A stretch of DNA of 64,000 nt from Callaeas wilsoni (GCA_013398955.1 VWPU01001224.1:100551-164550); one strand, 5' to 3'. Shown: positions 12,663 to 26,214, counted from the stretch's first letter. A program made the numbers and translations. Notes: generated from the letters alone by a model not told the origin.

Positions 12663-12710
12663 GCTGGCTGGCTTCCAGCAGACAATGGGCGAGTTGAAAT
12701 ACTGCTACGG

Positions 12711-12720
12711 CCTTTTTATA
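12711..12720 (-). promoter_or_regulatory. TATA box of a candidate intronic promoter
   Basis: On the minus strand the sequence reads GCTATAAAAAGGCC, a consensus TATA box (TATAAAAAGG from 12720 to 12711). Initiation about 30 bp downstream would fall near 12690. Downstream on the same strand come an ORF and a strong splice donor at 12398, giving a plausible alternative first exon. A consensus TATA alone occurs often by chance in DNA of this length; the ordered context is what raises interest. Confidence 0.35.
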
Positions 12721-15700
12721 GCTTAGCTCTGAAAAACCTCTAAAATATTAGCTATCTGATGGCTAACCCAACTTGACAACCTCTCCTCCTTTAACTGTTT
12801 CCTTCCTGCACTGCCAGCAGGCATTGCCCAGATGAACGGTCCAGGATCACCGGGCGGTGGAGGATGGGGCAGGGGATGCTCCTTTTCCCAGGGACAGCAC
12901 GCAGGAACCGCTTCCCATCTACTGGATTTGTTGATTTGTCACAGACACAGCATCTGCAGTAACTGCCACAACCCCATCTGGGCTTTTCCGGGTTTATTTC
13001 AGTCTGTTACTCAGCAGGTACAATTTGCTCTGCTCGTTGGCTCCGGCAAGCTGCGTGCAAGGTTCTCCTCCAGCTCGCCTGGCCTGAGAGAAAACAGACC
13101 ACAAAATAACACTTTGTGCATGTGGTTCTGTCACTGCCCTCCTGGGCAAGCTGTGAGCAGGCTGGTGGGGCTCCGGGTGTGATATGCAGAGCTGCAGGGA
13201 AGCAGGACGCTTTACAAATCCTCTCTCATCAAAAGCTGGGAGAACTCATGCATCCTTTTGGGACAGCACTGCAGGGATGTCCTGGAGAACCAGCTGCATT
13301 CGAGATGCCCTGTGCTCCTGGGGCAGAGCAGGGCAGCCTGCCCACAGTTGGGGCTTATTCTGAAGCCGAACGAGTTAAAAGCAGTAACATCTCAGCAAGA
13401 CTGAGAAACAGCAACGAAACTCAAACAGAAGAGGAAAAGACACTCAAGCCATCATTAATGTCAGTGGTGTAGGAAGCCTGATGAAGTTAGGGAGCCTTAT
13501 GATGGTGTTTCAACCAAGTCCTACTGAAATGAGCAGCTAACACGCACGCAGCAGCTCCCAAGATCGTGCAAAGTTAATATTTACCCTGACTACACACACA
13601 CTCTGGCCAGGATGACCCCACCATTTCCACACCCTGGCACAGACCCTGACCACCTGAAGGCCAGCAGATCACAGTCGAATTTACACCTCTGAGCAGGAGC
13701 TCAGTGAATGCCACTGCCGTGCGCTGGCTCACTGCAGCCCAGAGTAAAACTCACCCCAAGGGCTGGGAGATCCTCTGCAATTTGTTGAATTTTGCAAGTT
13801 TGCAAATAAGCAAAGAAAACAATAGAAATTAAAGAGAAAACCGAAAAACAGCAGAGCCAAGCCCACCACAAAAAACATAGTTAGCTCCGTTCTCAAAACA
13901 GTGTTGCCAGTGTTCACAATCCAGCTCCGTTTCTGGCAAGAACTCCGGGAAACCCAAAGGGATCTGCTCTGCACTGGTGGCTGGTGGCTCTCCATGGCCA
14001 GCCCTCTGCACACAGCAGCCCACTGCCCCCGTGATCTCCAGGAAAGACTTGAATGCACAGCCCCTGGGAGTCTTTAACACTCAAAACCAGAAGGCAAACA
14101 AAAAAAGAACATTTCTTTCTAAATCTCATTAAGTTGCAGAGCATGATTATGATTTTCTAATGTGTAAAGGTGATAACACTGCTTGGAGCTCTAGTTCAAT
14201 TAATTATTTTATGGGAATAAACATACCAGGAGAGACTAAATGCAAACCATAAAGGTTCCTTGGTACATGTCAGGCTCACAGCTGCTCAGCCTTTGATACA
14301 AGGCTACAATCCTAATGCCACAGAAGAGCCTAATTCCCACAGTAAAAAAAACCAAAAAAAACAGTCAAGCAATCATCTTAGCACAAAACAGGAGGCAGCA
14401 CACCCTGGCAGATGCTGGTTCCTATACCAAAGTGTGCAAGATGGCCAAAAGCAGCAGCTGTTGCTGCTGATAATTAAATACACGTCGTGCTACCACAGAG
14501 CCAGGCAGAGCCACACACGAGAGGGGAGAAAACCAGACCTGCCATGGAGCATCTACCTGAATCTCGTGAGGTTAGAATGGGCTGAAGTTAAGAGACGCCA
14601 ACCTTAAATCTCTTAATGTTGTTTCTTTGAATGACGACTCAGGGTCACATGACTGGAACACTTGCGTTTTCTAGGGGACAATAATAATTTGGTCTCTTTT
14701 TAATGGCAAATTTTCTGGGTTCTGCCCCAGAAAGTTACGGGTGAACAACCCACAGAGAACCCTAAGAACTTCCATGGGGATGGGACTTCGCCCTGCTCTG
14801 CTGCATGCCACAGACACTGCTCTGTCTCATGCTCCTCTGTTCCAGTGAAATTTCAGTGTATCTGAGGATACCTTCCTAAGCAGACTTTGATCCCAGTCAC
14901 CTGTCCTTTGCTCCAAAATCTGCCTCCATCCCAATTTGCTACTACTAAGATGACATCTAAGAACATGACTACGAAACACCCTCTGCCCAGTCAGAAGAAA
15001 AACCCCAAACTATTAGGGAAAACCACAGCTGGCATTTCCTCCAGTGTGTAATACACCATGTGCATGTGCCTGCAAAGACAGCACCTTAAGGTGGGCATCA
15101 GCAGTCACAGGAGAGGGAAAACAGGAAAGTCAGGGCTAAAACACCTGGAGAAACCCTACTGCTCTTACATAGACCAACCTCCCTTCTCTAGGTAAGGAAC
15201 ACCCATCCCCACCATGACCCCAGACACACAGATGGATGATGCAAGATGGGGAATAACAACTACAAAACCCTGCTGAAACTTTAAAATGGCATCACACTAC
15301 ACATGCTCTTCCAGCTTAAACCCTTAATTAAACAGACTATTCTTTACAGTGCTGGAGCCACTCCAACTCCCATTGTTAAATTTAAAATAAAACCCCACAA
15401 CCCCACAGCATCTGTAAGACATTAAAACATTCAATACTGACTTCTTTATTCAGCTTTAAGACATAATTTAATAATTTTTCCTCTCAAACCCCAAATCTAA
15501 GGATTTAAAGGAAATAACCACCAGCGCTTCTTAGAGAATGTTGTGTTGGTTTTTTTCAAATGAACCTTCTGCAATAATATCCTTGACCTTTAACAATTCC
15601 AGACCGATTAAGTGTGTGCTCGATCATGTACAGCCTCCAGACAGGCTGCACGGCCAGGGCGTGTTCAGTGCTGGGTGTCAGGATGAAGCAGACTCTGCAG

Positions 15701-17723
15701 CTTGGAAGCCAGCTCCAAATACAATCCAATCATGCACAGGGACAAAACAAGAAGGCAGATTTGACCACAGAAAATCACTGTGAGCACAAGAAAAATACAT
15801 CAGAAAATCAATTTTGATCACTGCTAATAAAGCTGGAAACACAAGCCAGAACCTTGTTGTTATAACCTCCATTATTCCAAGACTGGTCTTCACTTCTCCT
15901 GCTCTCTCTGGAGAAGGAGCCACTTGCAGCCACTTACAGCTCCTGTACCACCACTCAGGTGGTGCCCATGGCCTGGAAAGCCCATGTTCACCCACGGCAA
16001 GGGATCCACACACGATGACTTTACTGACAGGACCAGGGGAAGAACTTGGGCTGAATGCCAGCCTCTGCGAAGCCATGGGGCTCTATTCACCCATTCGCTG
16101 CAGGGGGAGCAGGATTACAAGCTGAAATATCACCCATTAGCAACCTCTGAAAACATGCTGGCAGGCCATGACAAACTTCCAGGTTTCCATAAAGCTCCTG
16201 TAACTTTAACAACACTGCTGGTATTCCTCCCATAACCAGATTCACAACCTCTGAAACAGTCTGAGGCGTCAGGTGGAAGAGTAGATGACCCAAAGATTAG
16301 CAACGTGCCCAACGTGCACCTTGGCTCCACAAGCAGCCTGCCCAGGCAGGGGTACCACATCAGGGACTGGTTCCCACCAGCGAACAGCCAGCCTACACAC
16401 CAGAGTCAACTGCACAGGCACTTTGATCTCTGTTCAGGTGATAACATCTTACCTGGGCCACATTCTTGGGCACTCCTGCCTGCTCGCTCCCAGCAACTCT
16501 GCTGTGCCAAAAACATGAAAAGGGCAGCGAGGTTTGCAGAAAATCTCAGTAAGTTATCTCCAGCAGTTCCCACAGTTAATTAAACTGTTCAATCACGCAT
16601 GCTTCAAAGTCCATGAAATATTTAAAAAAAAATCTCCCGAAGAAATACAAAAGCTGGACAATTGGTGGAAGCAGGTTTGTTTGATCAACTCTCCTCCACC
16701 TGCCAAGCAATTCTGTGGCCACAGCAGCAAATCCTTCAGGCAATCCAGTCCTGTGTGCTGATCCTAGCCTGCAGCTCCAAGTCTCCTATACCCACAGGTG
16801 CACGGCCAGGGCTAAACCATCCCCCTGCTCCACAAGCCAGAGCCTCCAAAAAACACACCCATCCCAGGTACAATTACACACTGGGCACACCTGCCTCTAC
16901 CAGAGGAGCCTGCAGCAGAGAAAAAGCTTTGCAAGGGCCAAGCCACATCCTTCAGAACAGGCTCCAACGTCAGAAAATTCTGTTAACACAGGCAAAACAA
17001 AGGAAGCATGTGGCACGTACGTAGGAACCAAAGGATGTTGGATGAGGAACACAAAGAAGGGAGGAGGTGGAAAAAGACAACTCATCCAAGGATCTGTGCA
17101 AAAGCTGGCATTACTAGGCAATGCCTCTCCAACTGGATCAAGAAGTCCAGTAGCAGAGTATATCCCATAGACAGCAGAGAAAGGGAAAGAAATCCAACAA
17201 GTCAGTACAGAAAGAGCTCATCACATCTTTTAGAAAAATAAAGTAGAAGGGAATAAAAAGCAAGTCAAGAATCTGATCCGAAGCCGTGCTATACTCCAGT
17301 AAGAGTCTCCTCTGCTTCCCTGAGTTCTGGACCATGTCCTTGCCAAAGGCACTGCCTAGGCAATTACAAAAAAATAATTTAAAAGCATCAAAAACTAGAC
17401 CTCTGAAAGCTGTAACAATACAGAGTACAGAGCCCTGAAGATCTTCCTAACACTTGGGAGAGAGAGCTGTGGACATGTAAGAGGCCACATGGACAAACAT
17501 CCTGCAAGCAAAGCAAGAACATAGTTAAGATACTCAACAGCTAAGTTATAAAACAGAGCAAATCCCTGAAAGATCAAAAAAACCAGCTAGCTCAGACTGG
17601 ATGTGGAACCAGGAGTAGGAAAAATCAGCAGAAACACAAATCACTCTTGTGCAAGGCAAGAAGTCAGGTAGGAGTCGGAGGACAAGTGTTCAGCCACCAA
17701 CTGGCAGAAGTCACAGGGACTTC

Positions 17724-17779
17724 AAAACATGGCCTGAACCTAGGTAAAGCTAAAACATGGCTGGAACCTATGTAAAGCT
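17724..17779. repeat. 28-bp tandem duplication, two copies
   Basis: Units 17724-17751 and 17752-17779 are head to tail without spacer and agree at 25 of 28 positions. Each begins AAAACATGGC and ends GTAAAGCT. The three differences show the duplication is not recent. No known repeat family is evident. Confidence 0.9.
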
Positions 17780-17898
17780 TGTTCTTCATCTCAGGGAAGG
17801 GTAAGTTCATAGCCATCCAACCACCACACCAGTCCTCTTCCAGAGGATTCGACATTTCCTGATTTCCAATCTGAAAAAGAAATATCCTGTCAAGGAAG

Positions 17899-17930
17899 GA
17901 AAAAAAAAAAAATTCCAAATAAAAAAAAAA
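17899..17930. repeat. Two A homopolymers with a short spacer
   Basis: Two runs of about 13 A each are separated by TTCCAAAT-type sequence. Simple A-rich repeat. Confidence 0.85.
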
Positions 17931-20017
17931 TCTAAACAAGGACGCCATACCCAGGCCATGCAACTCAGCTGCTTCCCAAACACACACCACTGTTATCTGT
18001 TTATTCTCAGCTGGAGCTTCCTCTCTACGTCCACCTCCTCCCTCCTTTCACTTACAAATTGATATGCCATTTAAGATCTCCTATCTGCTGGCTCTGCCCA
18101 CTGCATCCTCAGCATTTAAAATAAGCTGTGACAAACGCTGGGTAAACCCAGGCACTATGAATACTGCAGAGCCGAGTGGCTGAGGGGTACTGCAGACTAG
18201 TCATATGCTTCAGTATTTTGTCCCCAACAACTCGGCCAATCCATTTAGCAATGGAGCAGGACTCTAATAATAGACACAAGGATACACAGGAGATAAATGT
18301 ACACAAGACAAAAATAAATCCCAGCCTTGTTATAATTTTAATACGGGAGCTAAACTGGGAAACGATAAATGAAGACCGTTTCCACAATTGAGTCAAGAGG
18401 AAAATTTAACTGCCAACAGCCCAAGAGTGAACACAGACATTCAAAACTGGAGGGGAATTTTCAGGAAGTTGGATAAGCATTAATCCTAAAATAAGTTTTT
18501 CATTATTTCAAACTGCACCAAAAAAACCAAAACTTTAAAGAAGCAGACTTTAAACAACTGTGCATGTTCTCAGTCATCAAGTTGTGGGGCCACCATCCAT
18601 CTCAAAAAGTCACTCTCAGCTCTAAGTGGTGTAGCTCCACAGCAGCTCATTTTAATCTCAGTCAGTGATCTCAAATTTAAGTTCTAATACACTCATATAC
18701 ATCTATAAACTCCCACATACATTTTTCCTTTATGAGTTTTAGCCTGTCTTCACTCTACATGGTTAACCACGCTCCCCCACAGCCCTTGCCTTCGCTTTAG
18801 AAAACAACCTCTGGTGTTTATGAGATTAACTATTTCCCCATGGAAATTATCTGAGGGATAACTCTTCCCTTCCCACAGGAATACCCAGAAAAGCCTCAAA
18901 GATTTCACAACCATAAGCCCTGTGTCATCATGAGTTATACTTTTGCATACACAAAAATCTTCCGCGTGATCAAACGAGGAGGCAGAGCGGGGGCTGTGGG
19001 CCAGTGTGATGCTCTGATCTGACCCCTGGCCAGATGTCTCCAGCCCAGGGTTTCACCCAGCAGCTCTCAGACACTCCCCAAGCCTCCGGACACGGGAACC
19101 ACCACGTTCCTCAGCAGTCTGCCCCAGCATTCACCACCCTACCCGTCCACCCATCCCTCCTACATGGGACACAACCAGGTGCTCCTCAAAAGGAGCTCCA
19201 GCTCTGCATGGAGCTGGCTTTGTGACTGGCCATGGTGGGGCCTCTCAAAGGGCAGCTGAAGGGGACTCCAAACAGTCCTGGAGTTCCCCCAAGCTCTGGC
19301 TTTGCAGTTCAACGTGCACAGGATCGTTACCCATCAGTGATGCGAGGTGACCCAGAGCAGATCTTCAGCCACGTTCAAGTCCATCCTCTGCTGAATGACA
19401 ACTGCTTGGCCCTCTCCTCCTCCCTTACAAAGCCATCCCTGCCCATGCCTTCAAAGCTCATTAAAAGGTCTATCTGAGGACTAATGAGCACAGGAACATC
19501 CTTCTTCGGGCGACTCCCAGACTGCAAGAAGTCCATATTGGCAGTGGAGTAAGATTGGACCAGGCTAAATTTCACTGCATGTTTATCTCTGCTCAAATCA
19601 TCCTACTAAAAAGGAGAAAACAGTCATGTTCCAGATGGGAGAGACTTTTTATAGCAAGCCGTGGATATCTGGCATGCTTTACTGAAGGTCTTTCATCATG
19701 CACACAAGGTATAATGCTATCTAGTAATCTGAGGAAACATCCATGGGATTTTCAACCTCCTCTAGAAATTGAGATTCAACAGGAAACCACAAATACACCA
19801 CGCAATTAATTTTTCTTTACCAAATGTTTCCAGTCATGTCGCAATTTTAACAGTAAGCAAACTATTTGGGTTCTTTCCAATTCTTGTGCAACAATGTTCC
19901 TCATTTTTCATTTTATTTTTTAAAGAATCTGGTTGAGATTTTTTTTTTAAGAGTAGAGTTTAAAAGAAGTTAGGAAGTCAGTGTGAATAGATCATACTCT
20001 CCCTGTTAAATACTTAC

Positions 20018-20091
20018 ACCACCACCCCCTCCCAAAGTTTCCGTACCACATAGCAGAGGTTTTGTACAAACAAAGTAAAGACTTTTCCCAG
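20018..20091 (-). other. Candidate cryptic or alternative exon, 74 nt
   Basis: The acceptor tract GCTATATTTTTAG ends at 20092, and the donor GTAAGTATT begins at 20017. The 74 nt between are open in all three frames. Size and splice signals are typical of an internal exon, but none of the three peptides is recognisable and 74 is not a multiple of 3. Isolated pairs like this arise by chance in long introns. Confidence 0.15.
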
Positions 20092-21298
20092 CTAAAAATA
20101 TAGCAAACAGCCCAAGAAATAGGAGCAGAACAACATATCTACCGACACAGGCAATGCTGAGCTATCTGAACCACATAAATAAAAGTCTCTTTCAAACATT
20201 CCCCCACTCCCCTCCCAACACCATTCCAGGAGAACAAAGAAACATTAAGTCTTACTTTCCTGGTGTATATTTGATCAGACCTTCTGTTAACACAATATGA
20301 CAACAGCAATGCAGGGAAGAATATCACAGCTAAACAACCGTCTACCATTCCCCTTCCTTCTGCCGAGTCCGCGCTGACGCAAGGATGGAGCAGCTGCTGT
20401 CTGTTTTTAAACAGCTCCATATTTCATAAGAAGCTGCTGATTTCTGAAAGGACAGAAAACCCAGCCAATGGCTTACAAAATAAGAACCAAATTAAAGCAG
20501 TTCAGGACACACTATTTAAACATCGTGTCCATTTGCTCAGCCTCCCTCCAGCGTACCACCACAGCTGAAATTCCTAAGACACGTCTGTCCTCTGTCTCAG
20601 CCTACTCCGTTATCACCACAAGAACAACTTTTAAGTATTCATTTAGCACAGAGCAGAGGACAATGGAAAATCCCTCCCACGGCTCTAGATAAAACAAATG
20701 CTTGAAATATGGGAGAAAACAAACTTGTGTCCAGCTTGATGCAATCACAGAAACTACTTCACCAGATTAACATAACCCTCCCCTAGCTGTGTGTTCTGCT
20801 GCTGAGGGACGCTGCATCAACAATAAACAGACACTTGGGATGGAAAGACTCTCCTCGAAGCACGTAGCCTTATATCCCAAACTTTTGAAAACTTACCCAA
20901 AAATATATATAGCTATTGATATTAATTTATATTTAATCAGAGATGTATCAGGGTATCTGGGAAGCCCCTCATCACCACTGAAATTCCACACTTGGGTCTT
21001 CTTAAAAATCTACATCATAGCACACAGGTCACTGCGTATTAGGACCTCAAAAGAAAGAAGCTTAAAGCTCTTCTGTTCTGACTCTGCAGCTCTCACTCTG
21101 GCTGTTAAAAGCAATGGGTTATACCAGGCGAGTCCCTCCCGAGGGGCTCCAGATGCCCGCTGTCTCCTTTCTAGTTAATAGCTGCTGTAAGAATACTGCT
21201 TTTTTGGCTGTTTGTGTCATGTTGATTAGCTTAGATAAGGGCTTGGGGAAGGAGCAGGGAGAAGAAGAGAGCATGTAGGGGGAGGAGGATTTAAAGAG

Positions 21299-21314
21299 AA
21301 AAAAAAAAAAAAAA
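21299..21314. repeat. A16 homopolymer after a purine-rich stretch
   Basis: Sixteen A follow a G/A-rich stretch (about 21240-21298, AGGAGCAGGGAGAAGAAGAG-like). On the other strand this is a long polypyrimidine tract. Confidence 0.9.
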
Positions 21315-22975
21315 GGCTTTCATCTGCTCTGATAATTAGCAGGTCATGCTGAAAATGATCAGCATCCCTTTAACGCAACTGTGCATGAAATGTGCAGAGC
21401 CCTGCTCAGGTCACTGCACCCATGCAAATCACTTCGTTATATCCGTCACTACACCCTGTGGTTTACTGAACTTCTCTGGCTTCATAAGGATTCTAGCCAA
21501 GATCCTTCTACTTCCACGCTCCCACGTGGGAGATGGGGATGTCACAAGGGTCTCCAATCTTGCTGCTCTGTCACAGGGGCGGTGAGGTGCCAAGACCAAT
21601 CGAGGACTAATTAAAGGTTTGCAAAGGACCTCCAGATTCTCTGATGAAGCAGCACAGGGGAAGCACTGCAAAGCATTTGCCATTCCCGGAGAAAAACTGG
21701 CTGCACGATCCTCCTGTTCGTCATCTGGAGGTCTTCCCAGGGAAGCCATCAACAAGGAAGAATCAGACTGCCCTGAACGTGACAAAAATCTTCTGCGACT
21801 CATCACCGTAGCTGCTGTCCCAGGCATCTCTCTGCAGAGCACTTACTGCTTCATGCAGAACAGTCTCCCTGCCCAAAACACACTGCCAGCTGTGGGTCCC
21901 CAGGAGCACAGCCCCTGCATCTGGAAAGCTTGGCTACTACATTGAAGACACCACCTGGGACTTAGCACATAAACCCTGGTGCAAAATGAACAGGGCGTGT
22001 GGGGGGAATTCAAAAAGCAGCAATGGAGCTCTGGTCATTTGGGCTCTCTCTCCTCCCCACATCTACTCTTGCCTTCAGAAAAGTCAGGAGTCATCTCCTG
22101 GAGGGGCAGGACCAGTTCTTCTGGAGCAGACGCCCCTTGATAGACCTGCCCTTCTCAAAAGGAGGTGAAAAGATGATAATGATAATGACAATTCTTCCTC
22201 TGATGTACTCACATCCTTCTATTAAGGACACATTACCTCAAAGGTCAGTAATTGCCAGCCAGAGCCAGCTCTGCCTTGACAACCCATCTTCAAAATGCAC
22301 TGAGTGCCTGACCATGCCCAGGACAGGGAGAGACTACCCTCAAAGTGCTGTCTGGAGAGAGGAGAATTCCCTTGGGTGGCTGTGATGGCTGCATCTTCTC
22401 AAGTGTCTTTAATTTCAGCAGCTTTCCCTCACTTCAAAATTGTTCTTCCGTCTCAGCTTAATGTTTATCCCCGAACTGATGCACACCTTCAAAGCGCTGC
22501 TGTTTGAAAGAAGCCCAGAAGGATGGAAATTAAGAGATTCTTTTCAAATAAAGAAATGAGCTAAATCATTGTGCCCAGTGTTACCAGATGTGTCATCCTG
22601 CTTTGCAGAAACAGCAGCAACTTGGCAGGCACCACAGGGATGGGAAGGACAGGGGACAGTCCCTACAAGGAGATGAGTGGGACAGAGGGACCAAGGAAAC
22701 AGCACCAAGGCTGGTCTAGGAGCAAATCAGAAACCCTTTGTAGGAATGTAAAAAGCCATCATATAAGCAGCAGAGAGTGATGTCACCCAAACTCCCGCCA
22801 CACATCTCAGCAAAACAGAAAACAGCAACACTGCCATGGTCACAAGAGCACTGGGGAGGAGCCAGAGCAAACTGAAGTGTAAAACACATCCCTCTGTGGT
22901 ACCAACATTCACCTGGGAAAGGGGAAGCTTCATCCAAGAGGGCAGTGTGGAGCTCCTCAATGACAAACCTACAGC

Positions 22976-23098
22976 AATTATTAGAAAGGCATCATCCATA
23001 CATAATTTTGAATTTAATTTAATTAGGCACCCTGCTAACTTCATTACTTATTTAACTGGACTGCTCATTCAATTTACATTACTACTGTTTCAGATAAC
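22976..23098. promoter_or_regulatory. AT-rich block, possible conserved non-coding element
   Basis: The block is rich in TAATT homeodomain cores, including AATTTAATTTAATTAGG at 23010-23026, and lacks the A/C-rich low-complexity look of neighbouring intron. Such blocks in long introns of developmental genes are often conserved enhancers. There is no direct proof here. Confidence 0.2.
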
Positions 23099-23142
23099 CG
23101 CTCTGGGCCCCATGCGGTGGGAAACGCACGAGAGGACACATC

Positions 23143-23198
23143 TGGGAATGCTGTAGCCCCAAGCCACAATTGGGAATGCTGTAGCCCTAAGCCCACGC
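23143..23198. repeat. 28-bp tandem duplication, two copies
   Basis: Units 23143-23170 and 23171-23198 both begin TGGGAATGCTGTAGCCC and agree at 25 of 28 positions. They are directly adjacent. The sequence is unrelated to the 28-bp duplication at 17.7 kb. Confidence 0.9.
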
Positions 23199-26100
23199 TC
23201 CCCTGACACTCAGCATTTCTCCTGAGACAAAGGCATTGACCATGCCTTGGGTTTTATTTTTCTACCTGCATGCAAAGAAGTCCAGAAGAGCTCAAAGAGT
23301 TAAAAAAAATAGACAAAAAATCCCAAATAAAACCCCCGGATTTATCATTTTTAATGCTTGTGTACACCAGTCAAAGCAACAGCCTCCTACACAGTTGCCA
23401 GATTCTTCTTTTTCACCTAAGAAGTACAGAAAAATAATACTCCATGGGGCTTGGGGGAATATGTATCACAGCACTTCACTCATCACACAAGAGCATCTTT
23501 ATAAAACCACGGTCTCCAGGACATGACACTTCAGGTCAGGACAGAAGTCAAGAAAGGTCTCACGCAAGCAACGGCTCCTGCCACACCGCAGGCCCGGGGA
23601 GGTCAGCAGCCTGGAGCCAAACCTTTCACACCAAATCAACGCCAGGAACGGAGGATCCGGCTCCCCAAAGCCTCACCGGTCGGGGTGTGCCTCCTCCTTC
23701 CTCCTGCTTCAGACAGTCCCATCCCTCCTCGTCTGGCAGCTCTGCCTGCCCTCGCCAGCTGCTCAGACACAGCAGCATCTTCCCAGGCAACTTCAGGAGA
23801 GTCCTCGGAGGACTGAGCCCGAAGCCTCAATTCCCTGCCTGATCAAAAGGGATGCAGCGGTATGGCTGTGAAATGGAAAAGAGGGAACAGCACCTCGAGC
23901 AGATTCCTGAAACAGCCTGAAGTATGTAGGAAGATACCCCAGCCTTAGACTGCAAGGTCTGTCTCAGAAAATTCATACACGTATAAAAAGATCCCTGACT
24001 GACAGGAGTAAGAGAGTGTGACATGGTACAGACACCAGCTTCAAATTAGGCAATCCTCTGTTGTGTTTGGATTGGGGTTTTTTTAAATTCCTTCAGCTCA
24101 ACATTTCTCCTTTAAATCAAACTGCTCTGAGAATTCTGACCATCCGTTTAAAAAAATGTGAACAAAAAACTGGAGAGCAGCACAAAGCCAGGAACACCCA
24201 GGACAACCATCCACTCCTTGTGCAACAGCCCTGTTAGCAGGGAGGTGCTGCTCACCACAGCGCCTGCACAGCCTGGAATGAGCGTCATTACCTCGGGCAG
24301 TGTCTTCAAGACACTTGTGACCACCCATTTTTCACTCTCCAAATCAACTCCAGACCCAAAAATAATTTAAGAGCTCGGGAGTTCAATGTAATTTGCTCCA
24401 ATCAATGCACAAGGCCTGTATGAAGCATCAGAAGTTTAGGAGAGTGCCCTTATGAGCAGACCAATGCCCACTTGGCATTTTGGAATCTGCTACATCAATG
24501 GAAAAAATACAGACCCACTGGTAGTGGTTTTTTATTTTGAGGTTACCTGGTAAACAAAAGGACTAAAATCATCTCTACAAATATCAACAATTCTGTCATG
24601 AAACCGACACACAGTCAACAGTAATAATACCTCAATCGCAACAAAGCCTTCAAGAAGAACCAGCATCAGAAGTGCTGAGTTTTCCAGCTACCTCTCATAA
24701 AAATGAGACTGTCTAGCTCACAACCCTCCTCTGATCTTGTCTTGGTGAAACCTCTCACCAAGGAAATCTAATATTTGGTTTCATTAGCATGCAAGTGCAA
24801 AATGGACCATTTTCCTGTTCCTTGGGAAAATAATGTTGCAAAATGATTTGCACAGCATTAGGGGAAGTGTAAGCACCACAGTTCCCATCAGTGGGGAAGG
24901 AGACTCAGTCTCACAGCAAAGCCATCTCTGCTGGCCTGTCCCTGCAGAGGATGGTGGCACAGGCGAAGCGTGACATCAGAAGAAGGACCAGGCTTTACTG
25001 TCTGGCCAGGGACGGGGCTGAAGTGGTAACATCAGCATTAGCTCAGCCTTCACAAGGTGAAGGGATCACAGACTCCACTGAAATAGAGGATCCTCGCAAT
25101 TCTCATTTCCTACAGCAAACAGTTCTCAGGGGCCTCCTCCAACCTCCTACAGCAGGAAGAGAAGAACTTCTAACACCTAATCGCTGACATTTAAGAATGT
25201 GAAGCTTCAGCCATTGAGCTGACACTGCAGCAGGGAATGCAGCTAACAGGTATACAGTTGCAGGCTCCCAGAGCGTGGATTTCAATTTACAGTTTAACAA
25301 AGGAGAGAGGAAACTAACCTACAAAAACAATCAGCTTTATCTGGGCTATTTATCCACACAAGCCATGTGGCCACACCATAATGTGAACACCTGTGTGGAT
25401 TATGTGTTTTTCCTCCACTAGCAGTGTCCAAGACATGCTCACATCTGGAATCCTTTATGTTTTAAATGCTACTTCTTCCTTCTCCTTGGTGCCAAAATGC
25501 CTTGAGCAAGCAGCACACGCATGGGGGAGGAAAGGAGCAGCAGAAGAGTCAGTAAGATACCAAAACACTTCAGGTATCAACATGATAAACACAGTAGGAA
25601 ACTTGAGGAGCGACGTCCACCAGTGTGCCTGTAGGCAGAGATGCTGTGGTTCGGAAAAAGATCACACTGTGTGAAAGTTGCTGTTCTCCTGTGGCTAACA
25701 ATAAAAAGCAAAGTCACACTTCTCCCAGGTAAACCTAATGTTTGCTATTTCTGTTTCTTTGTTTGCTATGTAGAGCTCTAAAGCCAAGCAGGAACATTTC
25801 CTGCCCAGCTAATGTCATTCACTTGTAACTTGCCAGCCTAGGCTTGCTCCTGGACTTTTCTATGACATGGGAGTCACAACGAGTTTCACAGGCAACCCCT
25901 GGGTCACGCAGCACTCCACAGCACAAAGAACCAAAAAGTGCCATACAAGTCCTCTCCAAGGCTGCCCCATCTTGGCTGCTGCCATCGAGGCCTTTTTAAA
26001 GCAAGAACTTTGTAATACAGCTCTCTCGCTGCTCTGGGAGACAGCATTGAAACACAAAGCCACACAGTGCTCATGCTAATGTTTCCATCTGCTCAGAGCC

Positions 26101-26214
26101 TGGGTTTTTTCAAGGACAAAATAAAACCAAGCATGTCGTGATGATGCTGTGCACAGACACTTGGGTGCCTCAATCCTTTTAGGCATCTCCAGAGATTTTC
26201 GAAGCGCCCCAAGG

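Larger units (their letters stand above)
12399..12690 (-). other. Candidate alternative first exon (or a 46-51 nt internal exon)
   Basis: The minus strand carries GATGCTGCTAG followed by GTAAGTACC, one of the strongest donors in the window, fixing a 3' edge at 12399. Two readings are possible. If the TATA at 12711-12720 is used, a first exon of about 290 nt runs from about 12690 to 12399. Alternatively an acceptor preceded by a TTTATTTATTTATTTT tract (AG at 12451-12450 or 12446-12445) would give an internal exon of 51 or 46 nt with one open frame encoding RVAAKDAGGDVGMLL. I recognise neither product. The adjacent 12000-12400 stretch has more CpG than typical intron. Confidence 0.3.

Noticed and set aside
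13753..13772. 20-nt microexon-like segment with a long pyrimidine tract and GTGAGT donor on the minus strand
   Set aside because: The pyrimidine tract ends almost 30 nt before the AG and the segment is not a multiple of 3. Too weak to list.
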